A stretch of DNA of 32,192 nucleotides from Clostridia bacterium (GCA_017455185.1 JAFTBN010000058.1:1-32192); one strand, 5' to 3'. Positions 21,267-31,263 are shown, counted from the stretch's first letter. Notes: a model not told the origin generated them from the letters alone. Translations and numbers: made by a program.

Positions 21267-23906
21267 TTACTCAATTTCCGTGATGCTCAGATCCGGGAAG
21301 GTTTTCTCCGTCCGAAGACCGTCGGAGAAGGTGACCGTACGGGTCAGGGTCTGTCCCGAATAGTTGAACACGAGCAGCTTTCCGCCCCGGTCCGCGACGA
21401 ACAGGTTGTCGATGACGCCGTCCGCCACATAAACTCCGTTCTGTTCCAGAAAAGCGGTAATCGGGTCGAAAATCTGTTTCTGCGCGGCGGCAATCTGTTC
21501 CTGACGGGCTCCGTCCATGCGGTAGTTGGACGAGGTGCCGGTTTCGCGGATCTCTCCGCTGAAGGAGCCGCTGACCAGCAGGGAACGGCAGGGGGAATCC
21601 GGTCCGAACAGACGGGCCAGATAATCCGTGTGGGTATCCAGGTCGTAAAGTTCCTCCAGGTTGATGCCGACCAGAAGGCCGCCTTTGCGGGCAAAGGCTT
21701 CGATCTTTTCCAGTGTGGCGGTTTTGTACGGGCCGCCCACCGGGATGAAGAGCGCCTTTATGGTGTCGAGTATGCCGTCCGCCACGGTCAGGTCGCAGAT
21801 GTATGCGTAGTCGGTGTAATCCCGCAGGGTCATGAAAGACACCAGCATAGTTCCGTGCCGGCTTCGGTCAAGCATCATCGGGGTATCCGGGTAGAGCAGA
21901 CCGATGGAACGGTTGATGCCGCCCTGCTTGAGGAAGTGAACGTTCTTTGAAAAGTTCTCGGTTCTTTCTTCGCTGCCCATGATGTTGCCCGAATAGTAGT
22001 GCAGGGATTTTGCGCCTGTGGCAGCCGCGTTGTATACGCGCGCCACCAGACCCCGCTCGGTCACCTGCCCGGCCGGTTCAAAGCTGAACAGACCGCCGTA
22101 GAAGGTGCTGGCCGACGCAACCCAGTTCGTGACGACGAAGTTGGCTTCGTAGTTGGAGGCTTCGTTGGTGATGCGGACGCCGCCTCCGACTTTGGCGCTG
22201 ATTTTGGACTGCGCGGCGAATTCGGAGGCATGCCACGGCACGGCGTCTCCTCCGGTGCAAAGATACAGTTCGGTATCCGGGAAATAGCGGCGGGCGGTTT
22301 CCATCCAGTACGAGGCGTAGTCCGTCATGGACCGGCGGTACCAGTCTATAAAGTCAATCCAGCGCCGTTTGTCTGCGTCCGTGACAGGCTCGAACGTACC
22401 GGGATCGGTGTATTCGTCCACCCGGAAGTTCTTCGGGTCGGAGTGAATGGGCGGATAGAGGACGGATGCAAAAGAGGGGAAGTCCGTGCCCCAGGAGCGG
22501 TTCAGGGCATCCAGGTCCGAGTTGAATTTGTTCCGGGCCCATTCCCGGAAATCCTCGCGTGCAAAGCGGTCGCCGCACCAGTATCCCGCGTGGGCATGAT
22601 AAAGCCCCGGAATCTGGGTCGGCCAGTTGCCGTGCCACACGCTGACGATGGCTTCGCCGAAGTCGCCGGTGATGCCGAACAGGAGCCCTTCGAAAATGTC
22701 GGTGTCCTTGAAATGTTCGGCAAAAGCGGCAAGGAACCGGTCGATATAGCGATAGAAGTTTTTGTCCCAGAAGGATTGGATTTTGCTCTCCAGACCGTGC
22801 TCGATGCAGCACATGCCCTCGAACTCACGGGAGGCGCGGTACCAGTCCGGCAGGGAATAGGCGGGTCCGGCAATCAGGAAGGGAAGCCATTTCAGACCTG
22901 CCGCCCGGATTTTGGCAACCTCGGCGTCCCAATGGGAAAAGTCCCATTCATCCCGTCCGCGGTTCTCGCAGCTTTCCCAGGTGACGTACTGCTCCACCGA
23001 GGTAACGCCCATGTTCTTCATGCGGCGCAGCTCGGTCGGATCGGCACCGCCGATGCCGATGCACAATTCCTGCCCTTCCGGAATCCGGACGCGGATCCGG
23101 TCCAGTTTTTCCGTCCAGTCCGGGCCGGGCGCGGGGGCCTGGGTTTTCTTTGCCTCCGGACTTTCTTCTTTGGGGGTTATGTCCCTGACGCAGCGGAAGC
23201 CGACCGAGGCGTTGGCTCCTCCTCCCAGAATCTGACGGCGGCGGGCGATGCGCAAATCCCCGGGAACCGAATGGTAGCATCCGCCGCGGCAGACCCGGCT
23301 TCCGCCCCAGCCGTCCTTGAAAGCCTCGGTGTCATGCACATGGTCCGAATAGGCGAAAAACCAGTCGTCCACCCATTCAAAGACGTTTCCGGCCATGTCG
23401 AACAGACCGTAGCCGTTGGGAGGATAGCAGCCCGGAGGAGAGGTGTATTTGTATCCGTCGCTCTGAGCCGGATCGTGCCACTGGAAATCGCTTGCGCTGT
23501 CCGCGAAGTTGGCCCGTTGACCCGATACGGGGTCGTTTCCCCAGGGATAGAGAGGACGGTCCAGTCCGCCGGCCGCCGCATACTCCCATTCCGCTTCGGT
23601 GGGAAGCCGTTTGCCCGCCCATTTTGCGTAGGCTTTTGCTTCTCCCCAGGATACGTTGACCACCGGATAATCCGGGAAGTCCAGAAAATAGTTGGGCATA
23701 TCGGCCCATCTGGGAGAGGAGGGATACGGCCGTCCGGTCCTGTCGCAAAAGGCTTTGAATTCCCGGTTTGTGACAGGATAAGCATCCATATAGAACGAAT
23801 CCACTTTGACCGGATGAACCGGTCTTTCTTCGGCATACCCGTCGTCGCTGCCCATCTGGAAGGTCCCGCCTTCGATCCGGCGCATGGTTTTTTCAATCGA
23901 TTCCAT
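21267..23906 (-). CDS. Fusion of a formylglycine-generating-enzyme-like domain and a glycosidase-like TIM barrel
   Basis: This 879-residue protein has two parts. Residues about 8-243 are a full FGE/SUMF1-type domain: GGTFQMGS, PVTNREF, VNVSWGEAKAYAKWAGKRLPTEAEWE, GLFDMAGNVFEWVDDW, then GFRCVRD. The pair of catalytic cysteines that true FGE has after RGGS is absent; here RGGCYHSVPGDLRIARRR has one displaced Cys. A Pro-rich linker (about 245-265) leads to a barrel with GH42-like features: YVTWESCENRG, LPFLIAG, and GITGDFGEA, whose Glu418 could be the acid/base, then a glutamine-amidotransferase-like and a C-terminal beta domain. There is no signal peptide, so it is probably cytosolic. It stands alone with its own promoter. 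The domains are seen; the function is not known. Confidence 0.75.
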   Translation of the reverse strand: MESIEKTMRRIEGGTFQMGSDDGYAEERPVHPVKVDSFYMDAYPVTNREFKAFCDRTGRPYPSSPRWADMPNYFLDFPDYPVVNVSWGEAKAYAKWAGKRLPTEAEWEYAAAGGLDRPLYPWGNDPVSGQRANFADSASDFQWHDPAQSDGYKYTSPPGCYPPNGYGLFDMAGNVFEWVDDWFFAYSDHVHDTEAFKDGWGGSRVCRGGCYHSVPGDLRIARRRQILGGGANASVGFRCVRDITPKEESPEAKKTQAPAPGPDWTEKLDRIRVRIPEGQELCIGIGGADPTELRRMKNMGVTSVEQYVTWESCENRGRDEWDFSHWDAEVAKIRAAGLKWLPFLIAGPAYSLPDWYRASREFEGMCCIEHGLESKIQSFWDKNFYRYIDRFLAAFAEHFKDTDIFEGLLFGITGDFGEAIVSVWHGNWPTQIPGLYHAHAGYWCGDRFAREDFREWARNKFNSDLDALNRSWGTDFPSFASVLYPPIHSDPKNFRVDEYTDPGTFEPVTDADKRRWIDFIDWYRRSMTDYASYWMETARRYFPDTELYLCTGGDAVPWHASEFAAQSKISAKVGGGVRITNEASNYEANFVVTNWVASASTFYGGLFSFEPAGQVTERGLVARVYNAAATGAKSLHYYSGNIMGSEERTENFSKNVHFLKQGGINRSIGLLYPDTPMMLDRSRHGTMLVSFMTLRDYTDYAYICDLTVADGILDTIKALFIPVGGPYKTATLEKIEAFARKGGLLVGINLEELYDLDTHTDYLARLFGPDSPCRSLLVSGSFSGEIRETGTSSNYRMDGARQEQIAAAQKQIFDPITAFLEQNGVYVADGVIDNLFVADRGGKLLVFNYSGQTLTRTVTFSDGLRTEKTFPDLSITEIE

Positions 23907-23983
23907 GGAAACAATCCTTTCTCGGTTGGAATTTCGGAAGCGTTCCGGTCAAAAGGGATTCCGCCCGCCGGGCTTCCGATTGT

Positions 23984-24012
23984 ATTGTAGCATAGAACCC
24001 AAAAGGCCACAA
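23984..24012 (-). promoter_or_regulatory. Promoter for the FGE-like/glycosidase gene
   Basis: On the minus strand TTGTGG (24012-24007), 17 bases, TACAAT (23989-23984); the gene's ATG is about 78 bases downstream with AAAGGAT as ribosome site. Confidence 0.7.
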
Positions 24013-24041
24013 GACGCAATGCGGTTTTTTGTGAGAAGGAC

Positions 24042-24070
24042 TTGCGCGGGTTTTCCCTTTGTGCTATCAT
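24042..24070 (+). promoter_or_regulatory. Promoter for cysE
   Basis: TTGCGC (24042-24047), 17 bases, TATCAT (24065-24070) faces right, back-to-back with the leftward promoter 30 bases away. The leader is only about 30 bases, with no room for a T-box or SAM riboswitch. Confidence 0.6.
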
Positions 24071-24109
24071 AAAGGGCACAGGAAAGCGGCAGAAAGGAGG
24101 TTCCCCGAT

Positions 24110-24880
24110 ATGCGTATGACGGATGATTTGGACGCGCGGATTGCGTCTTTCATCGAGCGGATCTGCTGGGCTGCCGGATATCCGGCAAGGACAATCCGAA
24201 ATCTGGTCGGCGGAATCTGCGCCGAGGTCCGGGAGGATATCCGGGCGGTCCGGGAGAGAGATCCCGCTGCGCGGAACGACTGGGAGATTTTGCTGCTGTA
24301 TTCAGGCGTTCACGCGCTGCTGTTTTACCGTGTGGCGCACGCCCTGCAGCAGAAAAAGGCATATTTCGCCGCGCGGGCCGTGTCCCAGATGGCCAAGCAG
24401 CTGACCGGGATTGAGATTCATCCCGCTTCCAAAATCGGGCACGGGCTGTTCATCGACCACGGCATGGGCGTCGTCATCGGGGAGACCGCCGAAATCGGCG
24501 ACGGATGCACGCTCTATCAGGGCGTGACGCTGGGGGGCACCGGCAAGGACGTGGGCAAGCGGCACCCGACCTTGGAGGACCGTGTGATGGTGGGATGCGG
24601 AGCCAAGATCCTGGGCCCGATTGTCATCGGTCACGACTCCAAAATCGCAGCCAATGCGGTCGTCCTGAAGGACGTTCCGCCATTCAGTACCGCCGTAGGC
24701 ATTCCGGCCAAGGTGGTCCGCCAGGCCGGCGTCAGGACGACGCCGTCCGAGTGCAGTCTGGACCAGATCCATATTCCCGACCCCGTGGCGGGACAGATGC
24801 GGGCCATGGAAGAGGAAATCAACCGCCTCCGGGAGCGTCTGGACCGGGCGGAGGCGAACCAAAACCGGAAAGAAGAATAA
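24110..24880 (+). CDS. cysE: Serine O-acetyltransferase
   Basis: This 256-residue enzyme makes O-acetylserine from serine and acetyl-CoA, the first step of cysteine synthesis. An alpha-helical N-terminal domain (residues 1-95) is followed by a left-handed beta-helix of hexapeptide repeats (about 100-205), including [19 protein letters not shown], with the catalytic His-Asp pair in FIDHG, and GVTLGGTG. The C-terminus is longer than in minimal CysE and ends in a charged coiled-coil-like helix. AAAGGAGG precedes the start at 24110. No cysK is adjacent. Confidence 0.93.
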   Translation: MRMTDDLDARIASFIERICWAAGYPARTIRNLVGGICAEVREDIRAVRERDPAARNDWEILLLYSGVHALLFYRVAHALQQKKAYFAARAVSQMAKQLTGIEIHPASKIGHGLFIDHGMGVVIGETAEIGDGCTLYQGVTLGGTGKDVGKRHPTLEDRVMVGCGAKILGPIVIGHDSKIAANAVVLKDVPPFSTAVGIPAKVVRQAGVRTTPSECSLDQIHIPDPVAGQMRAMEEEINRLRERLDRAEANQNRKEE

Positions 24881-24924
24881 AAAAAGAACGGATGAAAGTC
24901 TTGCGGACTCCATCCGTTCTTTTT
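24881..24924. terminator. Bidirectional terminator between cysE and the membrane-protein gene
   Basis: AAAAAGAACGGATG (24881-24894) pairs with CATCCGTTCTTTTT (24911-24924) around a 16-base loop. A- and T-runs on either side make it work for both convergent genes. Confidence 0.88.
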
Positions 24925-24952
24925 GTTGGTCGGGCTGAGGGTCAGGGCCGGA

Positions 24953-25630
24953 TCACTTCTGGTCCTTTTTGGAATCGCTGACCGGCAGCTGAATGTCCTG
25001 CTTTTCCTCGATTTTCTTTTCGGACTCGGGGGCAGGCTGATCGGCCGCGGGTTTTTCCTTCTTGGAATAATCCATCAGGAAGAAGGAAACCAGTGTGGAA
25101 GCCAGCGTCAGGACGGCGCTGACGATGAACAGAATCGCGACGAAACGGAAAATGTCTTCCACTTCGGCAAAGAACACAATCAGGGAAAGGGTTGTGAGGA
25201 TGACAAAGGGAATGCCGGGGATCCACCAGAAATGGGATTTCAGGCGGATGCCGTCTACCGTATTCTGCAGCTGATCCAGTGCCAGAAGGAGCAGAATGAT
25301 TCCGAACAGCAGTTTGAGGTTGGTGATGATGAAAGCGGCCACGGCTTCGCTGCGGATGATCAGATACAGACCGACCAGGAAAATCGCGAGTCCCATGGAA
25401 AGGCCGGTTCCGGACGCGGCGGAGCGGGGGCTGGTCGAGAAATAGCGGAATACGCTGTACAGGCCCAGAATGACCAAAAGAATGCCTATGATAATGGTTA
25501 CGATTCGTAATACGTTGTCAGGTGCAATCAGCAGGAAAATGCCGAGCACGAGTTCCAGAACGGCAAAGATGATGCCGCGGAGCCAGATCGGCGCCGTGCT
25601 GATCCGGTCTGTTTTGGTTGCGATTGCCAT
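24953..25630 (-). CDS. DUF308/HdeD-like multi-pass membrane protein
   Basis: This 225-residue protein has about six hydrophobic segments between residues 17 and 185, in three helix pairs (for example IIFAVLELVLGIFLLIAP and IVTIIIGILLVILGLYSVF). It ends in a charged, disordered tail rich in Lys, Glu, Pro and Asp (residues 190-225). The helix-pair pattern with AP-x-x-x-LRIV resembles the HdeD/DUF308 family, named for acid resistance in E. coli; the function in Firmicutes is not known. GAGGAGG lies 8-9 bases upstream of the ATG, and a promoter (TTGCAT, 17 bases, TAAAAT) lies at 25673-25701. Confidence 0.8.
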   Translation of the reverse strand: MAIATKTDRISTAPIWLRGIIFAVLELVLGIFLLIAPDNVLRIVTIIIGILLVILGLYSVFRYFSTSPRSAASGTGLSMGLAIFLVGLYLIIRSEAVAAFIITNLKLLFGIILLLLALDQLQNTVDGIRLKSHFWWIPGIPFVILTTLSLIVFFAEVEDIFRFVAILFIVSAVLTLASTLVSFFLMDYSKKEKPAADQPAPESEKKIEEKQDIQLPVSDSKKDQK

Positions 25631-25672
25631 AGGAGAACCTCCTCTTAGGAAAAAGTTTTATTGATTACTGTT

Positions 25673-25701
25673 ATTTTACCATTTTGCCGGCAGGAATGCA
25701 A
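25673..25701 (-). promoter_or_regulatory. Promoter for the DUF308-like gene
   Basis: On the minus strand TTGCAT (25701-25696), a 17-base spacer and TAAAAT (25678-25673) lie in the 95-base gap after the sugar-kinase gene. No strong terminator is seen for that kinase gene in the same gap. Confidence 0.6.
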
Positions 25702-25725
25702 CTCTTTTTTGAACAATCGTACAAA

Positions 25726-26670
25726 TCACAGTCCCGCTTGGCGCAGTTCCGCGGCAAGCGTCGGGCGGATTGCGCCGGTGTCCAGACCGTTCTTTTCCGC
25801 GCAGAAAAGGCAGGCCCCGAGCAGCGGGGTGTCCTTTGCGGTCCGGATTTCCAATCCCGGTCCGATTCCGTCCCGAACCATCTTTTCGTACAGGTTGCTT
25901 CCCGACAGGAGTCCGCCTCCCAGAAGGACGACGGAGTGATCCGGATGCAGGACGTGCGCATGCAGGACGGCGTCGGACAGATGCGCGGCGTTGTCCTTCA
26001 GGACTTCGGTGCAAAGGGGGTCGCCCTTTTGCGCCAGGCTGAGCACAAAGGGAGCCAGCGCGGCGATGTCGGCCGGACTGTGCCCGTATGTGTAGCCGAT
26101 GATTTCCTCCCGGGAAAGCCCGAACGGAAGGGCCGGTCCGGATGGATCATCCGGCAGAGGGCGCCCGTTTTCGGCCGTTCGGAGCAAGGCGCGCAAGAAA
26201 TCCCGCCCGATGCCGTATCCGCTCCCGCCGTCTTCCAGCAGGTAGCCCCACCCGCCGTACAGAACCAGGTTCTCTCCCTGTCTGAGAAAAACCGAGGAGC
26301 CGGTGCCCGCGATGACGCAGATGCTGTTCCCGGGGTTTTCGGCGGTGTAAAGCAGGTTCTGCAGGTCCGGCCCGCAGAGAATCTTTTGCGCCGGAAACCG
26401 GGCCTGCAGTCTTTGCCGGATGAAGCGGTCTGCCCGGGTCTGAAAGACCCCGGCGATGCCGAAATACAGGCAGCGCAGGCCCGGGTGGCGGTTCAGCAAG
26501 TCCGCCGCCGCCTCTTCCAAAAGGGCGACGGCGGTATCCTGACCGACGGTGTTGGGATTGGTGGCGCCTGTGACTTTGCTGTCCAGAAGATGACCTTCGG
26601 GGTCAAAGACGGCCAGACGGGTTTTGCTCCCGCCCCCGTCTGCCGCAAGAAGCAAGTCGCCTTTTTGCAT
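25726..26670 (-). CDS. BadF/NagK-type ATPase, probable N-acetylhexosamine or sugar kinase
   Basis: This 314-residue ASKHA-fold kinase opens with the phosphate-1 motif LLAADGGGSKTRLAVFD. Other family motifs are GATNPNTVG, CVIAGTGSSVFLR (phosphate-2) and GGWGYLLEDGGSGYGIGRDFL, and near the end VVLLGGGLLSGS (adenosine motif). It is the BadF/BadG/BcrA/BcrD domain as found in N-acetylglucosamine kinases; the exact sugar cannot be told. AAGGAGAG lies 6 bases upstream of the start at 26670. It is 30 bases after leuB, so it is likely read in the leucine operon although its function has no clear tie to leucine. Confidence 0.83.
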   Translation of the reverse strand: MQKGDLLLAADGGGSKTRLAVFDPEGHLLDSKVTGATNPNTVGQDTAVALLEEAAADLLNRHPGLRCLYFGIAGVFQTRADRFIRQRLQARFPAQKILCGPDLQNLLYTAENPGNSICVIAGTGSSVFLRQGENLVLYGGWGYLLEDGGSGYGIGRDFLRALLRTAENGRPLPDDPSGPALPFGLSREEIIGYTYGHSPADIAALAPFVLSLAQKGDPLCTEVLKDNAAHLSDAVLHAHVLHPDHSVVLLGGGLLSGSNLYEKMVRDGIGPGLEIRTAKDTPLLGACLFCAEKNGLDTGAIRPTLAAELRQAGL

Positions 26671-26700
26671 GATTTCTCTCCTTCTTGTCATCCGTCCCGG

Positions 26701-27780
26701 TTATATCCGGGCAAGGCAGGCGGTGATGCAGTCGCCCATCTCGGAACAGCCGACTTTGGTGCAGCCCGGCTGGAAGATGTCTCCTGTCCGGTAACCGAGA
26801 TCGAGGGCGCGGTTGACCGCCGACTCAATCAGGTCGGCCTCCTCCGTCAGACTGAAGGAATAGCGCAGCATCATGGCAGCCGAAAGGATGGTTCCGATCG
26901 GGTTGGCCAGATTCTGTCCGGCGATGTCGGGGGCCGAGCCGTGAATGGGTTCGTACATGCCGAGCGTGCCTTCGGACAGGGAGGCGGAAGGCATCATCCC
27001 GATCGATCCGGTCAGCATGGAAGCCTCGTCGGACAAAATGTCACCGAACATGTTCTCGGTCACAAGGACGTCGAACTGGGTCGGGTTCTTGATCAGCTGC
27101 ATGGCGGTGTTGTCCACCAGGATGTCGCTGTAGATCACGTCGGGGTATTCCTGTGCCAGTTCGTGCATCACGCGGCGCCAGAGGCGGGAGGTGTCAAGCA
27201 CATTGGCTTTGTCCACCGAGGCCAGACGGCCGCGGCGCTTGCGGGCGGTTTCGAATGCGACCCGTCCGATGCGGCGGATTTCCCGGGTGCTGTAGTTCAT
27301 GTCGTCGTGCGCTACGATGTCCCCGTTTTCCTCACCGGTCCGTCTTTCTCCGAAGTATACGCCTCCGGTCAGTTCGCGGACAATCAGAAGATCGATGCCG
27401 TCTCCTACAATGCTTTCTTTCAGCGGGGAAGCGGAAGCGAGCTGCGGAAACAGGCGGGTCGGGCGCAGATTGGCGAACAATCCCAGTTCCTTGCGCACCG
27501 CCAGAAGTGCTTTTTCGGGGCGGATAGCGGGCGGACAGTTGTCCCATTTAGGACCGCCGACTGCGCCGAGCAGAACCGAATCGGCGCTTTTGCATTGCTG
27601 CATGCCTTCTTCCGTAATCGGAACGCCGTATTTGTCGATCGAACAGCCGCCGATGTCGACGTAGGTGTAGCGGAAGGTGTGATGGAAGCGGGCGCATACG
27701 GCGTCAAGCACTTTGATGGCTTCGCGGACAATCTCGGGTCCGATGCCGTCCCCGCTCAGTACGGTGATGTTCTTTTGCAT
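26701..27780 (-). CDS. leuB: 3-Isopropylmalate dehydrogenase
   Basis: This 359-residue NAD-dependent enzyme oxidises and decarboxylates 3-isopropylmalate to 2-oxoisocaproate in leucine synthesis. It has GDGIGPEIV near the start, the substrate-binding [13 protein letters not shown]-type segment ([15 protein letters not shown]), the ELTGGVYFG loop, and [14 protein letters not shown] near the end. The start at 27780 has AAGGAG 7 bases ahead; longer readings overlap leuD and lack family likeness. It begins one base after the leuD stop codon. Confidence 0.96.
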   Translation of the reverse strand: MQKNITVLSGDGIGPEIVREAIKVLDAVCARFHHTFRYTYVDIGGCSIDKYGVPITEEGMQQCKSADSVLLGAVGGPKWDNCPPAIRPEKALLAVRKELGLFANLRPTRLFPQLASASPLKESIVGDGIDLLIVRELTGGVYFGERRTGEENGDIVAHDDMNYSTREIRRIGRVAFETARKRRGRLASVDKANVLDTSRLWRRVMHELAQEYPDVIYSDILVDNTAMQLIKNPTQFDVLVTENMFGDILSDEASMLTGSIGMMPSASLSEGTLGMYEPIHGSAPDIAGQNLANPIGTILSAAMMLRYSFSLTEEADLIESAVNRALDLGYRTGDIFQPGCTKVGCSEMGDCITACLARI

Positions 27781-27781
27781 G

Positions 27782-28276
27782 TCATTCTCCTTTTGAACTC
27801 TGAAGGGAGCGGAGCAGACCGCCCTTTTGGATGATGTCCTGAATGAAGGGTGGAAAGGGTTGTGCCTGATAGGTTGTGCCGAGAGTCCGGTCGGTGATAA
27901 GACCGGTGTCGAAGTCGACTTCCACCTCGTCTCCGTCCCGGATTTCGGCGCTGGCCTGCGGGCATTCCAGAATGGCCAGACCGATGTTGATGGCGTTGCG
28001 GTAGAAAATGCGCGCGAACGTGGCGGCAATGACGACCGACACGCCGGATTCCTTGATGGCGATGGGAGCATGCTCTCTTGAGGAACCGCAGCCGAAATTG
28101 GCTCCGCCTACCAGGATGTCGCCCGGTTTGACTTTCTTTATAAATCCGGTGTCAATGTCTTCCATGCAGTGCGCCGCCAGTTCCTTGTGGTCGGCGGTGT
28201 TCAGATAGCGGGCGGGGATGATGACGTCCGTGTCGATGTTGTCCCCGTATTTGTGGACGAGTCCGTGAGCAATCAT
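27782..28276 (-). CDS. leuD: 3-Isopropylmalate dehydratase small subunit
   Basis: This 164-residue swivel-domain subunit pairs with LeuC to isomerise 2- to 3-isopropylmalate. Family motifs are [11 protein letters not shown] and [15 protein letters not shown], the substrate-binding loop. The start codon overlaps the leuC stop in ATGA, so the two are translationally coupled. The length is that of the short bacterial/archaeal LeuD class. Confidence 0.96.
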   Translation of the reverse strand: MIAHGLVHKYGDNIDTDVIIPARYLNTADHKELAAHCMEDIDTGFIKKVKPGDILVGGANFGCGSSREHAPIAIKESGVSVVIAATFARIFYRNAINIGLAILECPQASAEIRDGDEVEVDFDTGLITDRTLGTTYQAQPFPPFIQDIIQKGGLLRSLQSSKGE

Positions 28277-29556
28277 GATTCAGACCTCCGGGTTTGTACA
28301 TAGGATGTCGGGTCGGTGATATGGCCCGTGATGGCGCTGGCCGCGGCGGTGGCGGGAGAAGCCAGATAGATTTTGGACGTGACGTGCCCCATCCGTCCGA
28401 CAAAATTGCGGTTGGTGGTGGCAACGGCGACCTCGTTCTCGGCCAGGATGCCCATGTGGCCTCCGAGGCAGGGGCCGCAGGTCGGAGTGGAGACGATGCA
28501 GCCGGCTTCGATGAAAATCTCAACCAGTCCGCGGCGCACGCACTCCAGATAGATGGCCTGGGTGGCCGGAATGATGATGCAGCGGACGTGCTCGCTCACC
28601 TTGTTTCCCTTGAGGATGGCAGCGGCCGTTTCCATATCGGACATGCGTCCGTTGGTGCAGGAACCGATTACGACCTGGTCGCAGACGACCTCTTCCACGT
28701 CCTTGGCGCATTTGGTGTTTTCCGGCAGATGCGGGCAGGCGACAGTAGGACGCAGGGAGGAGAGATCCACGTCGACCGTCCGTTCGTATTCGGCGTCGGG
28801 ATCGGCCTCGTAGGCGGTGAAGGGATGCTGTACGCGTCCTTCGCAGTAGGCCAGCGTGACTTCGTCAACCGGGAAGATGCCGTTCTTGGCGCCCGCTTCA
28901 ATGGCCATATTGGCCATACAGAGCCGGTCGTCCATGCTCAGGGTGCGGACTCCGTCTCCCGTAAATTCCATCGAGCGGTAGAGCGCGCCGTCCACGCCGA
29001 TGGTCCCGATGATGTGGAGGATGACGTCCTTGCCCGAGCATTCGGGGGGAAGCTTGCCCGTCAGGTTGAACCGGATGGCAGAGGGAACTTTGAACCAGGC
29101 CTCTCCGGTGGCCATGCCGGCCGCCATATCGGTCGAGCCAACGCCGGTCGAGAAGGCGCCAAGCGCTCCGTAGGTGCAGGTATGGGAGTCCGCGCCGATG
29201 ATGCAGTCACCGGGTCCTACCAGACCTTTTTCAGGCAGGAGCGCGTGTTCGATGCCGACCTGTCCGACGTCGAAGTAATTCTTGATGCGGAAATCCCGGG
29301 CGAAGGTCCGGCACTGCTTGCACTGCTGGGCTGCCTTGATGTCCCGGTTAGGGGTGAAGTGGTCCATGACCAGTGCGATTTTCTCCCGGTCGAAGACCGA
29401 GGAAAACCCGATTTTGTTGAATTCGTTGATGGCCACGGGCGAGGTGATGTCATTGCCCAGGACCAGGTCCAGTCTGGCCCGGATCAGCTGTCCGGCCGAT
29501 ACGCTGGCCAGCCCGGCGTGAGCGGCCAGTATTTTTTGTGTCATCGTCATTCCCAT
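28273..29556 (-). CDS. leuC: 3-Isopropylmalate dehydratase large subunit
   Basis: This 427-residue aconitase-family subunit carries the [4Fe-4S] cluster. The cluster cysteines are in VIGSCTNGR and in [34 protein letters not shown] is the substrate region. The length matches the short LeuC class that goes with a separate LeuD. The start at 29556 uses AAAGGA 8-10 bases upstream; an ATG 12 bases inside is a possible alternative. It is 21 bases after leuA. Confidence 0.96.
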   Translation of the reverse strand: MGMTMTQKILAAHAGLASVSAGQLIRARLDLVLGNDITSPVAINEFNKIGFSSVFDREKIALVMDHFTPNRDIKAAQQCKQCRTFARDFRIKNYFDVGQVGIEHALLPEKGLVGPGDCIIGADSHTCTYGALGAFSTGVGSTDMAAGMATGEAWFKVPSAIRFNLTGKLPPECSGKDVILHIIGTIGVDGALYRSMEFTGDGVRTLSMDDRLCMANMAIEAGAKNGIFPVDEVTLAYCEGRVQHPFTAYEADPDAEYERTVDVDLSSLRPTVACPHLPENTKCAKDVEEVVCDQVVIGSCTNGRMSDMETAAAILKGNKVSEHVRCIIIPATQAIYLECVRRGLVEIFIEAGCIVSTPTCGPCLGGHMGILAENEVAVATTNRNFVGRMGHVTSKIYLASPATAAASAITGHITDPTSYVQTRRSES

Positions 29557-29577
29557 CGTGATAATCCTTTCTTTGCA

Positions 29578-31263
29578 TTACTCCGCTTCGGTGCTCAGGT
29601 GCCGGTTGATGGCGCAGAAGAGCGCCCGGACCGAGGCCAGCATGATGTCGTCGTCCTGTCCCGCACCCCAGGCGACTTTTCCGTCGGAGAAACGGACGCT
29701 TACGTAGGACACGGCCTTGGCGTCGGATTTGCGGGTACTGTCCACCGTCAGCGCGTGTTCGGTGTAGGTCAGGTCGGTGTAGGAGAATCCGAAGTGGTCC
29801 ATCAGGGCATTGGATACGGCGTCCAGACGTCCGTTTCCGATGTCGGTGCAGTGGCTGGTCGTTCCGTTGAACCGGACGGTCAGGTGGGCCCTCATCCGGT
29901 TTTCTTCTTTCTGGAACCGGGCTTCCAGCAACTCAAGTTTGTCCTGCCGGTTGATGTATTGCTCGGTAAAGGCGCGCAGGACCTCGTCCGGCTTGAGTTC
30001 GGCGTGCAGGTGGTCGGAAATGTTCTTGATGGTATAACCGACGTCCTCGCGCATCTTCTTGGGCAGATTGTATCCGTAATATTCTTCAAGCAGATATCCG
30101 ATGCCGCCTTTTCCCGACTGGGAATTGATGCGGATGACATCGGTTTCGTATTCCCGGCCCACGTCGTGCGGGTCGATGGGCAGATACGGTACGGTCCAGT
30201 GTTCGCACCGGGTTTCCTGACGCCATTTCATGCCTTTGGCGATGGCGTCCTGGTGCGAACCGGAGAAAGCGGCGAAGACCAGGGCGCCCGAGTAGGGCGA
30301 GCGGTCGTATACGCGCATCCGGGTGACGCGTTCGTAGAGTTCGCAGATGGAAGGCATGTCGGAAAAGTCCAGACAGGGATCCACGCCCTGTGCATACAGG
30401 TTCATGCCGAGCGTGACGATGTCCACGTTGCCCGTTCGCTCCCCGTTTCCGAACAGGGTGCCCTCGACGCGGTCGGCTCCGGCCAGAAGGCCCATCTCGG
30501 TATCGGCCACGGCGCAGCCGCGGTCGTTGTGAGGGTGCAGGGAGATTTCGATGGCGTCCCGGTAGTGCAGGTTGTCGCACATGTATTCGATCTGGTCGGC
30601 GTAGATGTGCGGCATGGAGAGTTCCACCGTGACCGGCAAATTGATGATGGCCTTGTGGTCGGGGGTGGGCTTCCAGATGTCCAGGACGGCGTTGCAGATT
30701 TCAAGCGCGAATTCAGGTTCGGTTCCCGTGAAGGATTCGGGGGAATATTCCATGCGGTAGTTTGCGCCTTCCTGCTTCATCAGATCCAGGAACAGCCGGG
30801 CTCCGGCGGTCGCAATGTCGATGATTTCCTGCTTGGATTTGCGGAACACCTGTTCGCGCTGGGCGACCGAGGTGGAATTGTACAGATGCACGATGACGTT
30901 CCTGGCTCCGCGCACGGCTTCAAAGGTCTTCTTGATGATGTGTTCGCGGGATTGCGTCAGGACCTGGATGGTGACGTCGTCCGGAATCAGGTTCTTCTCA
31001 ATCAATGTCCTCAAAAACAGATATTCGGTTTCGGAGGCAGCCGGGAAGCCGACCTCGATTTCCTTGAATCCGATTTTGACCAGCAGAGAGAAGAATTCCA
31101 GTTTTTCTTCCAGGGACATCGGGGTAATCAGGGATTGGTTCCCGTCCCGCAGGTCAACCGAGCACCAGATCGGTGCATGATCGACGTATTCCTTGCGGGT
31201 CCATTTTCTTTGCTGTACCGGCGGCAGATAGTACTGCCGGGTATACTGTTTCCAATTTTGCAT
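29578..31263 (-). CDS. leuA: 2-Isopropylmalate synthase, long form
   Basis: This 561-residue enzyme condenses acetyl-CoA with 2-oxoisovalerate, the first step of leucine synthesis. The catalytic TIM barrel runs from WCSVDLRDGNQSL (about residue 33) to the zinc-binding HPHNDRG (about 245) and GNGERTGN. A C-terminal regulatory domain (about 430-555) has the allosteric fold with AWGAGQDDDIMLAS. The length and N-terminus (QYTRQYYLPPVQQRKW) are of the long class II IPMS group. AAAGGAAG precedes the ATG at 31263. Expression is controlled by the leucine T-box upstream and probably by leucine feedback. Confidence 0.95.
   Translation of the reverse strand: MQNWKQYTRQYYLPPVQQRKWTRKEYVDHAPIWCSVDLRDGNQSLITPMSLEEKLEFFSLLVKIGFKEIEVGFPAASETEYLFLRTLIEKNLIPDDVTIQVLTQSREHIIKKTFEAVRGARNVIVHLYNSTSVAQREQVFRKSKQEIIDIATAGARLFLDLMKQEGANYRMEYSPESFTGTEPEFALEICNAVLDIWKPTPDHKAIINLPVTVELSMPHIYADQIEYMCDNLHYRDAIEISLHPHNDRGCAVADTEMGLLAGADRVEGTLFGNGERTGNVDIVTLGMNLYAQGVDPCLDFSDMPSICELYERVTRMRVYDRSPYSGALVFAAFSGSHQDAIAKGMKWRQETRCEHWTVPYLPIDPHDVGREYETDVIRINSQSGKGGIGYLLEEYYGYNLPKKMREDVGYTIKNISDHLHAELKPDEVLRAFTEQYINRQDKLELLEARFQKEENRMRAHLTVRFNGTTSHCTDIGNGRLDAVSNALMDHFGFSYTDLTYTEHALTVDSTRKSDAKAVSYVSVRFSDGKVAWGAGQDDDIMLASVRALFCAINRHLSTEAE

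Noticed and set aside
25684-27834. Rightward 716-codon open frame
   Set aside because: It is antisense to both the sugar kinase and leuB, whose motifs are clear.
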